This document shows, one piece after another, positions 25,974 to 38,273 of a DNA stretch of 64,000 bases (position 1 is its first letter; each line of letters starts with the position of its first letter). The position numbers were made by a program, and so were the translations under genes. The stretch lies in assembly GCF_000346465.2 (NCBI RefSeq), contig NC_034011.1, positions 26,161,941 through 26,225,940 on the forward strand. The letters are read 5' to 3'. Under the pieces are notes generated by a model that made no database searches, was not told the origin of the DNA, and was given only the letters and a program-made list of their open reading frames with translations. This stretch comes from Prunus persica. Its lineage: Eukaryota; Streptophyta; Magnoliopsida; Rosales; Rosaceae.

Positions 25974-27118
25974 TCATGGTATACCACTGAGCTTTGCAAG
26001 CATCTCCTCCACCAGCCTTAACGCTGTTGTACTTGTCCCCACAACTCTCTCTTCTTCTGCATCAATTTCTTGCATAATCTGTTCTATAACCCTATTCCTC
26101 GACTGCTGGTTGCTCGAACCATAACCTGAGCCTGACCAGTCTCTCAATAGAAACAGCAACTCCCGTGCCATAGTTTTAGCCCTCCATGTTCCGTCCACGC
26201 TCAGCTGAAGCAGTCCAGGCATTGCTCCTTCCTTGAGTATCAATCCTCTGTATATTTCTCTGCAGCTCTGGCATATAAGTAGGAGTATTCTCACTGCATG
26301 CTCCTTGCGCTCCATTGACCCCTCTTCAATTATCTCAACCAGTGCCCTAATCGCGCCATGCGTAGCAGCAGCTTCCTTGAGTGCGTTCTTCGATGAAAAA
26401 ATGATGTCGTCAAGCAGTGCAATTGCCTTGTCAACCAGCTGGCCTGGTTTTTCCAAGCTGTACTGGATTATTTGCAGCAAGGAAAATATTACGCCACAAG
26501 AGACCAAAGAAGGTACAATCTGATGGCAGGTTGAGAGGTTGTGGAGTGCGGCTATGGCATCAAGTCTGGCTTGCATACTAATAATCACGTTGTTCATGTT
26601 GAGAATTTCAACCATGAGTTGGATGGCTCCAGATTTGGCAATTGCTGACTTGTTTGTCTTGCAAGATGAGAGAATCAACAAAGCTGCTATTGTGAGCTCA
26701 ATCAGTGCCTCGCTTTCGCATCGAAGGAGATTCAGCAACACCGGTAAAGCCCCAGATTTCACAATCATGCTCTTGTTCCTGTAAAATTAGAAAGAAAGTT
26801 AATCGTTCAGAACAGAAGAAGCAAGAGTTAGAGAGAGTCCCATGCTATAAGTTTATGGTAATTTGAATAGCCCCAGTAATGGGTGAAAGAGGAGGCTAAC
26901 CTTTCACTGCCAAAGGCAAGACTAAGCAGAGAAAACAGAGCAGCTTTAATGGTTTCAACATCTGGCGAATGAAGCATTGATATCAATGGAACCATGACAC
27001 CTCTCTCAGCCAACTTGTGCCTTTGCTTGCTATTCAATTTACCGAGTTCAGTGGCGGCCTCAATCTGCGTTTCTCGATCGCCATTGAATAGGTTTTGCAG
27101 CACCAGTTCCTCCTCCAT
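25974..27118 (-). CDS. ARM-repeat protein (PUB-ARM-like without U-box, At3g01400 type)
   Basis: Two exons on the minus strand (27118-26901, then 26778-25974) join within an Arg codon to 340 residues. The start is MEEELVLQNLFNG. The whole protein is armadillo repeats: IEAATELGKLNSKQRHKLAERG, then GALPVLLNLLRCES, GAIQLMVEIL, AIAALHNLST, AIALLDDIIFSS, GAIRALVEIIEEG and GAMPGLLQLSVDGT. A short C-terminal tail follows. No U-box is present, although the repeats look like those of plant U-box (PUB-ARM) ubiquitin ligases. The length is close to that of Arabidopsis At3g01400 as I remember it. Such proteins act as protein-binding scaffolds; no substrate can be named. A pyrimidine-rich leader lies at 27119-27190. 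Confidence 0.92.
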
Positions 27119-28388
27119 GATCTCTCAGTTTCTGTGTCTCAGACTCTCTCTTTCCAGTCTGCAAGAGTTTTCCTTTTGTTAGGTGAGGCTCTTAGCCTTT
27201 AGCTAGCCTCTCCCTCTACAATAGTGATAATAATAATAATAATAATGGCAATATAGGGATTGGTTGCTTGAAGACGTGATATTATCAATTGGCTTTTGTG
27301 GGTATCCGAATCCATTGTTTCAGTTAGAAGCAACTTACTATTCTTTTTGGTCAGCCTTCCCTTCTTTCTTAGTGTTTCTGATTTGGAAATACAATAACGA
27401 TTCCTGAGAATGAATCTTTAACTTCCTTTTATGTAAGGCAAACGCCGTCAGCTTTTTGGGTTTTTGTTAGGCTAGGCTAGTCTAGCTTCCTCATGTTTTA
27501 TTACACATTGTGCTCTCTAGCCCAATAGGAATTTTTGACCAAACCAAATCTACATATTTCCACTTTTATTTTAACCCAATCTTAAAACAAGTTTCCCTTA
27601 ACAACTCTCTCTCACGTGACAATGCCTAACAAGTTTCTCTATTAGCCAAATTTAAATTAAGATCCTATTTATCAAAAAAGTTAAGATCCCACATATCAAA
27701 TCAAAACAAAACCTCTAAGTATCAAATTGAAGCCTCCCACATTAATGGGTCAACGAGACCTCCATGTGTCAAATCAAAACCGAAGCTATTCTCATTATAA
27801 GTAAGTTTTTCTACTCCACGAGAGAAACTGAAGATTTTATGCACTAATTAGAACAAGTCATAATAGAACATGTGTTGAAACTTTTTTTTTTTTTTTTGGG
27901 GTGATTAATATCCAATAAACTATGAATTCTCCATACCACTGAAAAAGTTAAAAATAAGTAAAAAAAACTCTTCAAATAAAAAAATAAGTACACAACAACC
28001 ACCTTACACTCAAGTTGAAGTCGTCCTTTTTGTAAATTAGAGTAGTTTAGAAGAAAAGAAAATACAACAGCCCGACCGGGACATCTCAAGCGTCGGTGTT
28101 TCTGGTAGCAGGAACTCATCTCCTGCCTCCTCAGAGTACCGATTAAATTATTTAAATGTAGAACCAGCATGCCGGTAGCGGGAGCGTTTTCCATTTCTGG
28201 GGTGTTGTTGTCTAGACCTCTAGTTGAGTTCGCGCGGGCCTTTTAACACTTGTAGCAAGCAGGAGGCAGAAAGTCTCGGATAATTCTTCCCCATAAATAA
28301 ATAAAAAATAATTAAATAATTAAATCTCATCCAAATTTAAACACATGGCTAAACTCACCAAATTTAATCAACAAAATTATGATTATCA
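27119..28388. other. Divergent intergenic region (ARM gene and TMEM245-like gene promoters)
   Basis: Shared upstream region of two divergently transcribed genes. It is AT-rich, with a (TAA)n microsatellite at about 27223-27245 and a T11-12 run near 27883. A 116-residue minus-strand frame at 27844-28194 lacks homology-like features. Confidence 0.6.
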
Positions 28389-30689
28389 ATGTCATCAAAT
28401 CATCCGATTATCACCCAAAATCTTCTTCCTCCCACAAAAACCAATAAACACCGTCGCCGCCGCAAAAGGAAAAATAACCACTCTAATCCGGATGCCGATC
28501 CCGACCCGCATTCCGAACCCCCACCCCCACCTCCACCACCCGAACCCGAACCGGAATTCCAATCCCCATCATCGTCGTCATCACCATTGCCCATCGACGA
28601 CCCTCATGTTCGCATCGCGATGTACGTGGCCATGGCTCACGCAGGCCTCGCCTTCTCGCTGGCCCTCCTCTACGGCGTCACCAAGCTTCTCCAAGGCTAC
28701 TGGCGCCCGATCCACTGGGCCATCCTCTGCTCCATGCCTCTTCGCGAGCTCCACACCGCCCTCGTTTCCTTCTGGTCCCACTCCCTCAATCTCGGCCTCT
28801 TCGAAACCTTAATTGCCCTCCCAATCGCTGCTCTTCGCGCCACCACCGCCTCCCTCTTCGATTCTCATACCGCCATCCAGTGCTGCCTCCTCCGCCGCCG
28901 CAACAAGCCTCGCCGCAGAAAACGACAATTCAGGTTCTCTAAGCTCATCCAATGGCTCATTTCTTTTGCCCTCTTCGTCGTAGTCTACGAGAGCATCGGC
29001 CTCGTCTCTGTCCCGGCTTTTGCACTTGCCTGCTTCGTCGCCTATGCCCTTGGTTGCAGAAGCATATTAATCGATCCTGGCGTTGCAACCACACTCTCGG
29101 CAATCTCGTCCGTACGTAGACTAAAATCCAAGAACAACAATGACAAGAGTAACAATAGCTCTGGCTCTGCTAATTTGGGCGGCAAATTTAGCCGGTACAT
29201 TACTTGTTTGATGCTCAACAGGTTGAAGACGACGGTTGCGATTGGCTTGATCATGGTTATGATTGTTGGGTCTGTGTTTGGTTTCGTTTTCTTTTCGTAT
29301 AAGATCGCAATGGAAGGGAAGGGCGCTGTGATTTCACTCAAAGCCCATTTGGAAGAGATGAACTATAATTATGCAGAGAGGGTTGGATTTAAGAGATGGA
29401 TGAATGAGAACCAAATCCCAGAATTGATTGATAATTACGCCACCAAATTTTACGAGACCGTCTCACAGAACATCGATTCTTTGGCGGCGCATTACAATGT
29501 GACCGAGGTTGTGGACAGCGTGAGGCATTATTTGAGCACTAATCACGACCATAATCCCATGTCGCAGAGTAATAAATCGGAGGCCGTCGATGTTTCGAGT
29601 ATTAGCAGGAATGGTGATTATCTTAATCATCAGCATGAACAAATGATTAGCAACAGTAATGTTCATGTTCAGCCTAATTTGTCGGACAAGTTGCATAGCA
29701 TCCAATCGAGGGTGAAGAACAGAGAATGGGGAGTGATTTATAAGGATATTGACCGGGTGTTTAGAGAATTCAAGGCTTTGATTGCTTTGATTGCCAGGGA
29801 AGATTTAGCAGAGAAAACCAAATCATTTTTATTACAGGGTCTGGACGTCTCAAGAAGGGTACTTGCTAGTGGTACCATGGTTTTGGCGGGAGGTGCAAAT
29901 TTGTTGTTCTTCATGGCAGTCTCTCTGGTTTCAGGAGCCGCTGGATTGTTCAATTTCTTCTTCGAATTGACAGTGTTCTTCTGGCTCTTGTACTACCTGA
30001 TCACCACTGATTCCGGCGGCGTTATGGATCATGTCCTGGGGATGCTGCCGCTTTCCAAATACACGAGGGTTCGATGCGCCCAAGTGCTTGATCATGCTGT
30101 GAGCAGTGTGCTGTTGGCAGCTGCTAAGGTCACATTCTTTCAAGGGTGTCTCACATATCTCTTGTTCAGATTCTACCGCATCCATTTCCTCTACATGTCT
30201 ACCTCCCTTGCCCTGATGAGTGCCGTTTTGCAAATAACGCCGGCTTGGCTTCTGTCGATCCCGGCAGCGCTGCAACTGGCCATGGAAGCAAGATATATAG
30301 ATGCCATTTTGTTGACGGTAATTCATCAGATACTGTTGGAGTATGGCACAACTGCCATCCAAGATGAGATCCCGGGACAGAATGCCTACCTCACTGGCCT
30401 TAGCATACTTGGTGGCATTGCTCTTTTCCCATCCATGTTGGAAGTAAACTTTCCTCTTGCCAGACTTTTAATTATTAATTATTATATTGCATGCACATTC
30501 TTCTCAGTTAAAGTTAAATTAACAGCATGAATGAATGGAGTTTGAATTGCCTTTTTGTTTTTGTAATTACAGGGAGCGATTATGGGTCCTTTGCTGATGA
30601 CAGTGATGATTGCCTTCAAAAATCTATATGTAGAATTCGTCCTTGCTTCTGGAACTAGAGAGGAAACCAGTGCCCGTTCATACAATTAA
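28389..30689 (+). CDS. TMEM245/C9orf5-like multi-pass membrane protein (AI-2E transporter-like superfamily)
   Basis: Two exons (28389-30443 and 30573-30689) give 723 residues. The first 70 residues are disordered: a basic run (KHRRRRKRKNN), then a proline-rich run (PPPPPPPEPEPEF). Hydrophobic segments follow, including a first pair around HAGLAFSLALLYGV, another at FALFVVVYESIGLVSVPAFALA, one at VAIGLIMVMIVGSVFGFVFFSY, and a C-terminal cluster from NLLFFMAVSLVSGAAG onward. The C-terminal part resembles the AI-2E/PerM transporter-like (DUF20) fold, as in TMEM245 and Arabidopsis At5g55960. The last exon encodes GAIMGPLLMTVMIAFKNLYVEF. Without the splice the frame would run into the intron and stop at 30530, losing this conserved end. 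The 5' half is GC-rich, unlike its neighbours, probably a normal single-long-exon effect. The transport substrate is unknown. Confidence 0.9.
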
Positions 30690-32012
30690 GTTTTCTTTTT
30701 TCTTCTTAAAAAATTGTTAAGAAGGAGAATATGATGACAGTCCTATATACATAACCTACCTAGAGTCATACAATTGTCCTCCTTATTAAGTGAAATGAGT
30801 GTGTGTATATATATAGCCAAAGTTTTGAACACAGAGAAAATATATATGCCCCTGCTGTGGATAGATTACTCTGGTCATGTGTGTCCGTACTCTCCTCTCC
30901 GAAAAGCTAGACGCACCGAAACTTGATTGTCGTGCAACGCCCCAACTCACTGAAATCTCAAACGTACATGTCATGTCATCTCTACATTGCCAAGTTCTGA
31001 GACTATTTCCAAAGTATTGGGCCGACTTTTGGATATCAACATTTTATTGCAGTTTCTCCACCAACAGCAACAGGTAAGGCTCCCTGCTCAGAAGCATACA
31101 TTATAGGATATCAAACGTACAATAGAATAGATACTACAAAATTAAATCTAGAAAATGAAAGTACTCCAGGACTGCTAGCTACAGGGCGTATGTACCTTAC
31201 ATAACTCACTGTATCCTCCTCAACCAAGCTTCTTAGTTTTCATTGAAGCACCCAACCGCTTTCAAAAGTGTTGAGTACTTCAACTGCAAGAATTGCGAGC
31301 ATCGATATCTTTCAGTAAACATACAAAACTGATATTGATAAGTATTAATTCACTGTAAATTCAACAATACTTAACACTGGAAGGAAACCCTAAAGTACCT
31401 CGTCTTTAATGTTAAACCACGCATCCAACAGTAAATTCGAAGTAAAACATTTGTCCAATTTGATATCATGTTTTAAATTAGTCAAAATATTATAATAGAA
31501 GAAACCATTAACAATCACAATATGCCTATAATTTGATTGGGGCTTTAGCCTCTTCCTTCTCTTCAAACAGACATGGACAAAGATGTTGCCACTAGCTAAA
31601 CGGAGAGGCTTTCTTGCTACCCCTAAAAACACATAATATTATGAAAAAATAAAAATTCGAGTTCTCAATATTAATGTAGAAGTATAGTAAGGGTTTCTGA
31701 ACCGAAAAAAAATCATTTCTTCTTTAAGGCAATGCTCTAGGGTTTGGTAAACCATTGCGTTGTCCACCGTCAACCTTGCACTCACTTTAGGGTTTGAGGT
31801 CAGCAATTTTCGAGTCAGAAAGCAACTTGAGGATCATAAAGCAACCGCATATCTAAACAAGGAGAAAGAAATACATTAAAGCAAGCAAGAGGGGAGCCAA
31901 AAATTGAATAGACTAAATCAGAGGGTCAGGTGTCTATACCTGACTTCAAATGGGTTCAGGTGCATTTCACATAGAGGCTTAACATTCAATTGGTTTATTA
32001 AACCACCTTAGC
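30690..32012. other. Convergent 3' region between the TMEM245-like and PPR genes
   Basis: Holds the TMEM245-like 3' UTR, a short TA-rich stretch near 30805-30850, and the likely 3' UTR of the minus-strand PPR gene. Small open frames on both strands (30786-31077, 31390-31632) show no recognisable domain. Confidence 0.55.
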
Positions 32013-34166
32013 TTAGGCTTTTACGCACTTCAAATCTGTGAAACATCCTCCATGCATGTCATGTTGCTGGAAATCAACATCAGGAACATAACCTTCCTCT
32101 CTCATTTTCACCTCTAATGTTCCTAGCAATCCAAAGATCTGATCAGAATCTTGGTGACGTCTATCTCCAGCTACAAAACTATGGATGTCACCCCTGGCCT
32201 CAACAACACTCTGCCCGGACATCTTCTTTAACCCCTTCTCCCTTATCAAAGTTCTAAGATCCGCCACATGCTCCCATTTATTGTCCATGGCATATATATT
32301 TGAGAGCAGTATGTAATATCCTGCATGATTAGGATCTAATAGAAAAAGACTCTTCGCTGCAAGCTCTCCAAGCTTGGTATCGTTATGAATCCAGCATGCA
32401 CCAAGCAAGGCTCCCCAAACATGGGGCGCAGATGGGTTTGGCATACGCTCAACAATTTCCATGGCCTTGTCCAGCTCTCCTGTGCGGCCAAGAAGATCAA
32501 CTATTATTCCGTAGTGCTCAGGTCCAGGTTTCAGTTGGTATTCACGCACCATCATATTGAATATCTCAATACCTTCTTCAACCAAACCTGAATGACTACA
32601 AGCAGATAAAACAGAGAGAAATGTTACATCACTGGGCTTAACAGCTGAGTGCTTAACCATCTTATCAAAAACTTTTAAAGCTTCTGCTCCTTGTCCATGA
32701 ACTCCATAACCTGCAATCATTGCGCTCCAAATAACAACATCCTTGTCCTTTATCCCTTCGAATAATCGATTAGCAATGTCTATGCTACCACATTTTGAGT
32801 ATAACTCTATGAGTGAAGCTCCAACAAAGATGTTATTCTTGAAGGCCCGTTTAATCACATAAGCATGGAGGCAAAGAGCTTGTTGAAGAATCCCTAATCC
32901 TGAACAAGCTGTAAGAAGCTTAACCATAGCAACAGCATCAGGTTGAGTTTCATCTGACAACATGTTGCGAAAGACCCCCATTGACTTGTATGCCATTCCG
33001 TTTTGAGCATACCCGCTTAACAATGCAGCCCAAGAAACCACATCTTTCTTGGGCATTCTTTCGAAAAGGTCGAAAGCTTCTTGAGGTGCTAAGCACTTCA
33101 TGTACATATCAATCAGAGCTGTAGCTACTGTGATATCTAACTCGAAACATTTCCTAGTAGCAAGTTCATGGATCTTCTTACCCTCTTCTAAATTACCTGC
33201 CACTGCACATGCTTGTAATGCATTAACCACAGTTACTGAATTAGGTTCAATTCCCCTATTGATCATTTCATTGAAAAGATTTAATGCTTCTAGTATAGCC
33301 CCATTGTGAGTGTAACAGGCAATCATGGAGCTCCAAGAAATAACATCTTTTTCTGGCATTTTCCCGAACAAGCTAGCTGCAGTCTTGACAGAACCTGTCT
33401 TTGCGTAGAGATTCAGCAATGAATTAACTAAAGATAGATCAGAGTTGAATCCGTTCCTAATAGCAACACCATGTACACAACTTCCAAGTCTAAAATTTGA
33501 TAACTGAGCACAAGCAGAAACAGCACTAACAAGGGTCACTCGGTCAGGATCAACGCGCCCCACCATCACCATTCGGGAAAAAAATTCCAATGCTTCTTCA
33601 GGATTGCCATTCTGCTCATATCCAGTAACCATAGAAGTCCACAAAAACACATCCGGTTGAGAAAATTCGTTGAACACTTTTAAAGCGTCACCCATTTGTC
33701 CACATTTAGAATACAATTCAATCAATGCAGAACCCACAAACATGTCCAATGCAACTTTCTCATGTTTCTTTACAAACCCGTGTACTATTTTGCCATATGC
33801 AAGTGCCCTTAACCCAGTACAGGCCTTCAGAGCAATGGGTATTGTGAAATTATCAGGCTTTTCATCGTTGGCTCTTGAATCAGAGATCATATTATGGAAG
33901 AGATATAAGGTCTCTTCCCATTGATTCTCTCTACAATGGCTTCTGAGCGTGGCGTTCCAGAGATAGACGGTTCTGTTTGGTGTTTCGTCGAACACCTTGC
34001 GGGCATGACCAAGTGACTCGTATTTAGCATACAAAGCGTTGAGTTTTGTGGCAAAGAAGCTGTCATGGGCGAGGCCAGCTTTAAGGGTCAGAGAGTGCAA
34101 TTGTGCCACTGATTTCCCGCTGTTACATGCTTCAAACAGATTAACAAGCACTTCCCTCCCTTTCAT
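32013..34166 (-). CDS. E-class pentatricopeptide repeat protein (At3g01580-like)
   Basis: A single minus-strand exon encodes 717 residues from the ATG at 34166 (MKGREVLVNLFEAC). The frame stays open slightly upstream but only from a GTG. The protein is a run of P, L and S repeats with typical signatures: FATKLNALYAKYESLGHARKVFDETP, VYLWNATLRSH, ALIELYSKCGQMGDALKVF, DVISWSSMIACYTHNG and YGIIVDLLGRTGELDKAMEIVERMP. It ends with an E/E+-type region (MSGQSVVEARGDIHSFVAGD) and has no DYW deaminase domain. PLS-class PPR proteins bind organellar RNA and guide C-to-U editing; E-class members need a DYW partner. No obvious transit peptide is seen at this start, so an upstream start or exon is possible. 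The target site cannot be told from sequence. Confidence 0.93.
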   Translation of the reverse strand: MKGREVLVNLFEACNSGKSVAQLHSLTLKAGLAHDSFFATKLNALYAKYESLGHARKVFDETPNRTVYLWNATLRSHCRENQWEETLYLFHNMISDSRANDEKPDNFTIPIALKACTGLRALAYGKIVHGFVKKHEKVALDMFVGSALIELYSKCGQMGDALKVFNEFSQPDVFLWTSMVTGYEQNGNPEEALEFFSRMVMVGRVDPDRVTLVSAVSACAQLSNFRLGSCVHGVAIRNGFNSDLSLVNSLLNLYAKTGSVKTAASLFGKMPEKDVISWSSMIACYTHNGAILEALNLFNEMINRGIEPNSVTVVNALQACAVAGNLEEGKKIHELATRKCFELDITVATALIDMYMKCLAPQEAFDLFERMPKKDVVSWAALLSGYAQNGMAYKSMGVFRNMLSDETQPDAVAMVKLLTACSGLGILQQALCLHAYVIKRAFKNNIFVGASLIELYSKCGSIDIANRLFEGIKDKDVVIWSAMIAGYGVHGQGAEALKVFDKMVKHSAVKPSDVTFLSVLSACSHSGLVEEGIEIFNMMVREYQLKPGPEHYGIIVDLLGRTGELDKAMEIVERMPNPSAPHVWGALLGACWIHNDTKLGELAAKSLFLLDPNHAGYYILLSNIYAMDNKWEHVADLRTLIREKGLKKMSGQSVVEARGDIHSFVAGDRRHQDSDQIFGLLGTLEVKMREEGYVPDVDFQQHDMHGGCFTDLKCVKA

Positions 34167-35916
34167 ACAGAAAAGAAAATATACTTGCAGACCCACAAAA
34201 ACTCACAATATGAAACGTACCTGCAGTTGACGTCTGGGCTCTGCCTAAGCAATTTGCAGGCGTTGGCTGATGATGGGTCTTAAGACCCAGATCGATTTTC
34301 GCTGGTAGTCCAAGTTGTTCAGCCCATAATTCTCAGTGGGTCTATGTCGAACCCAATGAAAGTCTTTTTTTTAATCTTTTAAATGGTGAAGAAAATTTAA
34401 AGAATGTTACAGTGAGTCGCTCATGCTTGCGAAAGACGGTTTTAATTGTTGATGCATATATAGTTTATCAGCATGACATATGCAATTGACCTTCGCACTA
34501 TGCAACAATCTTTGAGACCATAGAAACACAGACGTCTCAATTTTGTTCAGTCGCAAATGGCACCTTCAACTTCAATAATTGAAGTTGGGGATTGTATTCA
34601 TTTTAGATAAATACATAAAATAAATTATGGTTGATTTGATCCATTAGTGACGACACACCTAAGAATTCTTGGAATTTTTTTATTTTTTTAAGTATAAGTG
34701 ATTAAAGGGGCTAAAGAACTCAACAAACTGAGATATACCTAACTGGCGAATCTTTTGCATTTTCAAACTGAAACAGTTGGATCAAATTTTCTTCTAACCC
34801 TTTCAAAGCACATATTAGCTTAGTGCTTCAAGACACAAAGAAGATCTCAATTCTTAGCCAGTCATTCTGTGGTCAAGCTCATTGGACTTGGGCTCTCATT
34901 CTCTAGCCACCGCCCATTTTCTTATCAACAAATAGCTAGCTAGTAAAAGTAGTATTAGGCTGGAGTCTATTTAGCTATACCTGTTTTGTAGTCTATTTGG
35001 TCCCAGCAATCGTCTCCAACATTGGTTGGTCATTTTCAATTCCATGCAAAGGTTGCATACCCAAAGTTTAAAAGGTATGCCAAAAGCTCACGTTATTTAT
35101 TTTCTTTCCTTTTTTTTGTCCTTGCCTACTCGAGCATGCGTCAACCCAAACCGACCTATGAAATACCCTATTAAATCACACCTGTACATATTTGTTTTGT
35201 CACAGCTTAATAATATAATGCTCCACCTGGCAGTGCCACGCGTTAAAATAATACACAAAACAAGTAAGAAAATATCAGAACCCCAAAAGTGATTTGCCTT
35301 CCTAATAAGTGGTTTGGTCCTAATAATGCTCCTCTTCCTAACTTTGGCAACCAAAAAAACTAATGCATATAGTTTTTCAACAAAAACAAAAACTTTACGG
35401 TACGTGGCAGAATAGAGAGTGAAGGTGCACGCGAAGAATCTGTAGTGCGAAACACACGAGTACTGCGAAAAAACTGAAAGAGATGGAAGGAAGGACCAGA
35501 CACCAAAGCATCCGATGATAAAGAGCGAAGCACACTTGGTTTTCTTTGTTTGGATATCCTTCTCTTCACTGTCTCTCTTTCTCTTTCTCTTTCCCTCGGA
35601 TATAAAATCATTCATTTTATTATATCGTATCTATGGCCATGTGACATTGCAGCAAAGATTTTCTACGAACCCAACAAACAGTTGGGCTTACTTCTTCTTC
35701 TGCTTCAAACTCAGAAGCCGATAACATTCCATATAAAATAGCAATCAACGTAAGCTAACCCATCTCTTGTTACGCTTGTTCATTCTGGTTCTTTATTGTT
35801 TTTCTTGGAAAGATTTTGTCTTTCTTACATTGTTCTCTGTTCTGGTTGTCAAAGACTAATCTTGATGTATCCTTTTATTTTGGGTTTCTGTAAGAGAGAG
35901 GTTTAGGCTTAGAACG
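34167..35916. other. Divergent intergenic region (PPR and epimerase-like genes)
   Basis: Upstream DNA of two divergent genes. The right end (about 35560-35900) is pyrimidine-rich and looks like the 5' leader of the epimerase-like gene. A 172-residue minus-strand frame at 35097-35615 is lysine-rich at its start, has no recognisable domain, and is judged chance. Confidence 0.55.
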
Positions 35917-37828
35917 ATGCCGTTGAATTTAGTACATGATGGTAATGGATTTTCCCGAATCATACTCACGGAGCCAACTGGGTCTTCAGCAGAGGTTGGT
36001 TGGTTTCAATCAATTATTATGTTCTCTTTGCTTTGCTGCCCCTGCACTCGTAATTTTCCTTGTTCATGTTGGCGGATTATAGATTTGATAGCCTAAAGTT
36101 GAAATTTTTATCATTGTTCCATGATATAGATGTAAAAGGGGTGTCAAATTAATGAACAAGAGTATTTTAATTGGGGTGTCTATCAGATATTCTCAGTTTT
36201 CTTCTCTGCAAAGTGTGGTGACCAACTGTTTGATATCGAATGGTTTGCAGGTGCTTCTGTACGGTGGGCAGGTTGTTTCGTGGAAGAACGAAAGACGAGA
36301 AGAACTGCTCTTTATGAGTAGCAAGGTATACAAACAACTCAAAATTTCCTCACAAATATGTTTGTTTGAGACTGTTTCAATTTAAGGACTAAAGTAGCCC
36401 TTGTAAAAGTTAATTTCATAGCCAAAGCAACAACTCTAACCATTCCTTTTGTTCCTGTGCAGGCTATTTGGAAACCAACTAAAGCCATCAGGGGAGGCAT
36501 ACCTGTCTGCTTTCCACAGGTTGGACAGTGAGAAACTACTACAAGCATGTTAAGATTCTGTTCTTGTTCTGATTGAGCATTCTGTATACTGCTTCTTGCA
36601 GTTTGGAAATCTTGGTTCACTGGAGCAGCACGGATTCGCAAGGAACAGATTGTGGTCACTAGATAATGACCCCTCACCTTTGCCTCCAACTAACAATCAG
36701 TCATCAGTGGATTTGATCTTGAAGTCTGCTGAAGAGGATCTGAAGACCTGGCCACGTAGGTATGCTCTCAGAACCCTGATCATTTAATTAGATATGATTT
36801 ACGCAGAAGTGCATCATCACTTCTCTAATCATGTGAATCCTTTTTCTGGTGGATTGTTTAAGCTTTGAGTTGCGGCTTCGTATTTCTCTCAGTGCTGGCA
36901 AGCTCACTTTGATTCCCCGTGTTAGAAATACGGATAGCAAGGCGTTCTCCTTTACCTTTGCCCTGAGTAACTACTTGTCTGTATCAGATATCAGGTGAGC
37001 CTTGTAAAAATAGAAGTTATTGTTTAACTACCTTTGTAGGTCTAAGATTGAATTTTGCAAGGTTCCTCAAAGTACTGTTCATGTTATCAAAAACATACTT
37101 GTATGTTGAGTCTGTATTTTATTTTTATTAGTAGCTGAGCTTGGAAGAAATTGCATGTTATGCTTTTCAGAGAGGTTGCATGATGCTGTTTAATTTGCAG
37201 TGAAGTGCGTGTTGAGGGCTTGGAGACACTTGATTATTTCGACAATCTGGCGCGTAGAGAAAGGTTCACGGAGCAGGCAGATGCTATTACCTTTGATGGC
37301 GAGGTTCCTCTATTTTCTTTTGTTTTAATTATAAAAGCAGCATATTTATGAATTGGTGGCAACTCAATAAGTTATGTGTTTCTGTTTTCTCAATTTTTTG
37401 TTCCTCTTCAGGTCAACAGAGTGTATTTGGACACCCCAACTAAGATAGCCATGATAGACCATGAGAAGAAGAGAACGTTTGTTCTGCGGAAGGATGGCAT
37501 GCCAGATGCAGGTTCTTATGATCTTTGATTATTGTTATAAATTATTACTTTTCCGTTTTGTTGAAATGATAGTTTCTCACTTTTATGCTGGAAAATCGTG
37601 TGATTTGCAGTTGTCTGGAACCCTTGGGACAAAAAGACCAAGACTGTCCCTGATTTGGGGGTTGAGGACTACAAAACCATGTTATGTGTAGATTCTGCAG
37701 CCATCGAAACCCCAATTGTGTTGAAGCCTTTCGAAGAGTGGAAAGGCCGTCAAGAACTCTCTACTGTTTCATCAAGCTATTGCAGTGGGCAGTTGGATCC
37801 TCGCAAGGTGCTTCATGGCTTTCACTAA
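35917..37828 (+). CDS. Putative glucose-6-phosphate 1-epimerase (aldose 1-epimerase family)
   Basis: Eight exons (35917-35994, 36251-36325, 36463-36519, 36602-36759, 36863-36994, 37201-37303, 37412-37511 and 37611-37828) keep one frame and give 306 residues, the usual size for the family. Landmarks are an N-terminal VLLYGGQVVSWKN, then IRGGIPVCFPQFG and EQHGFARNRLW, where the histidine is the expected catalytic acid of galactose mutarotase folds. RNTDSKAFSFTFALSNYLSV, DNLARRERFTEQADAITFDGE and VVWNPWDKKTK follow. The enzyme interconverts alpha and beta anomers of glucose 6-phosphate in the cytosol. No transit peptide is seen. It matches the plant YeaD/YMR099C-like group (Arabidopsis At3g01590 by my recollection). 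An alternative end by splicing at AAG/gtgctt (37807) is possible but not needed. Confidence 0.93.
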
Positions 37829-38273
37829 CCAATTATGTGGAGTAAATGGAGGTCTTATTGTAATTTATGTAAGTGAACATCCTCTTGGTTTGTTCATGTA
37901 TTATCCTTGTTGATGTACTTTAGGTTTTCTTGGAGCAAGACAGAACTAGCTGCATGTAAAATGTGAGAATATCATTGCAGGGTCTCATTGTCACAAATTG
38001 GCAACAGGAATTTTTTCCTTTATGTTGCCGCTGGTGGTAAAGAATATGTGATTTGTATTAAAATGTTGCCAAGCGAATGAGATTCATGGTGCCGTAGTTT
38101 CTTTTTATTTCATTTATCTTTATTTTCCTCTCCAGGAACCATAAACAAAAACAAGAGGAATATGAACTCAAAACACTTTAGTTCTATGAAAGAAATAAGA
38201 AACATTCTCTTTGCTTCCCTTATTGAGTAATTTCTCAGTCACTAGGTGGTAGAATCTTATATGTTTTTGGTGC
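37829..38273. other. Convergent 3' region between the epimerase-like and chalcone-isomerase-like genes
   Basis: The two 3' ends face each other across about 445 bp of T-rich sequence. No coding sequence is seen. Confidence 0.65.

Noticed and set aside
27844..28194. 116-residue minus-strand frame in the divergent promoter region
   Set aside because: It spans a poly-T/poly-A tract giving Lys and Phe runs, and lies where two promoters are expected.
35097..35615. 172-residue minus-strand frame between the PPR and epimerase-like genes
   Set aside because: It overlaps the leader and promoter of the epimerase-like gene, has no domain, and its composition follows the local CT-rich tracts.
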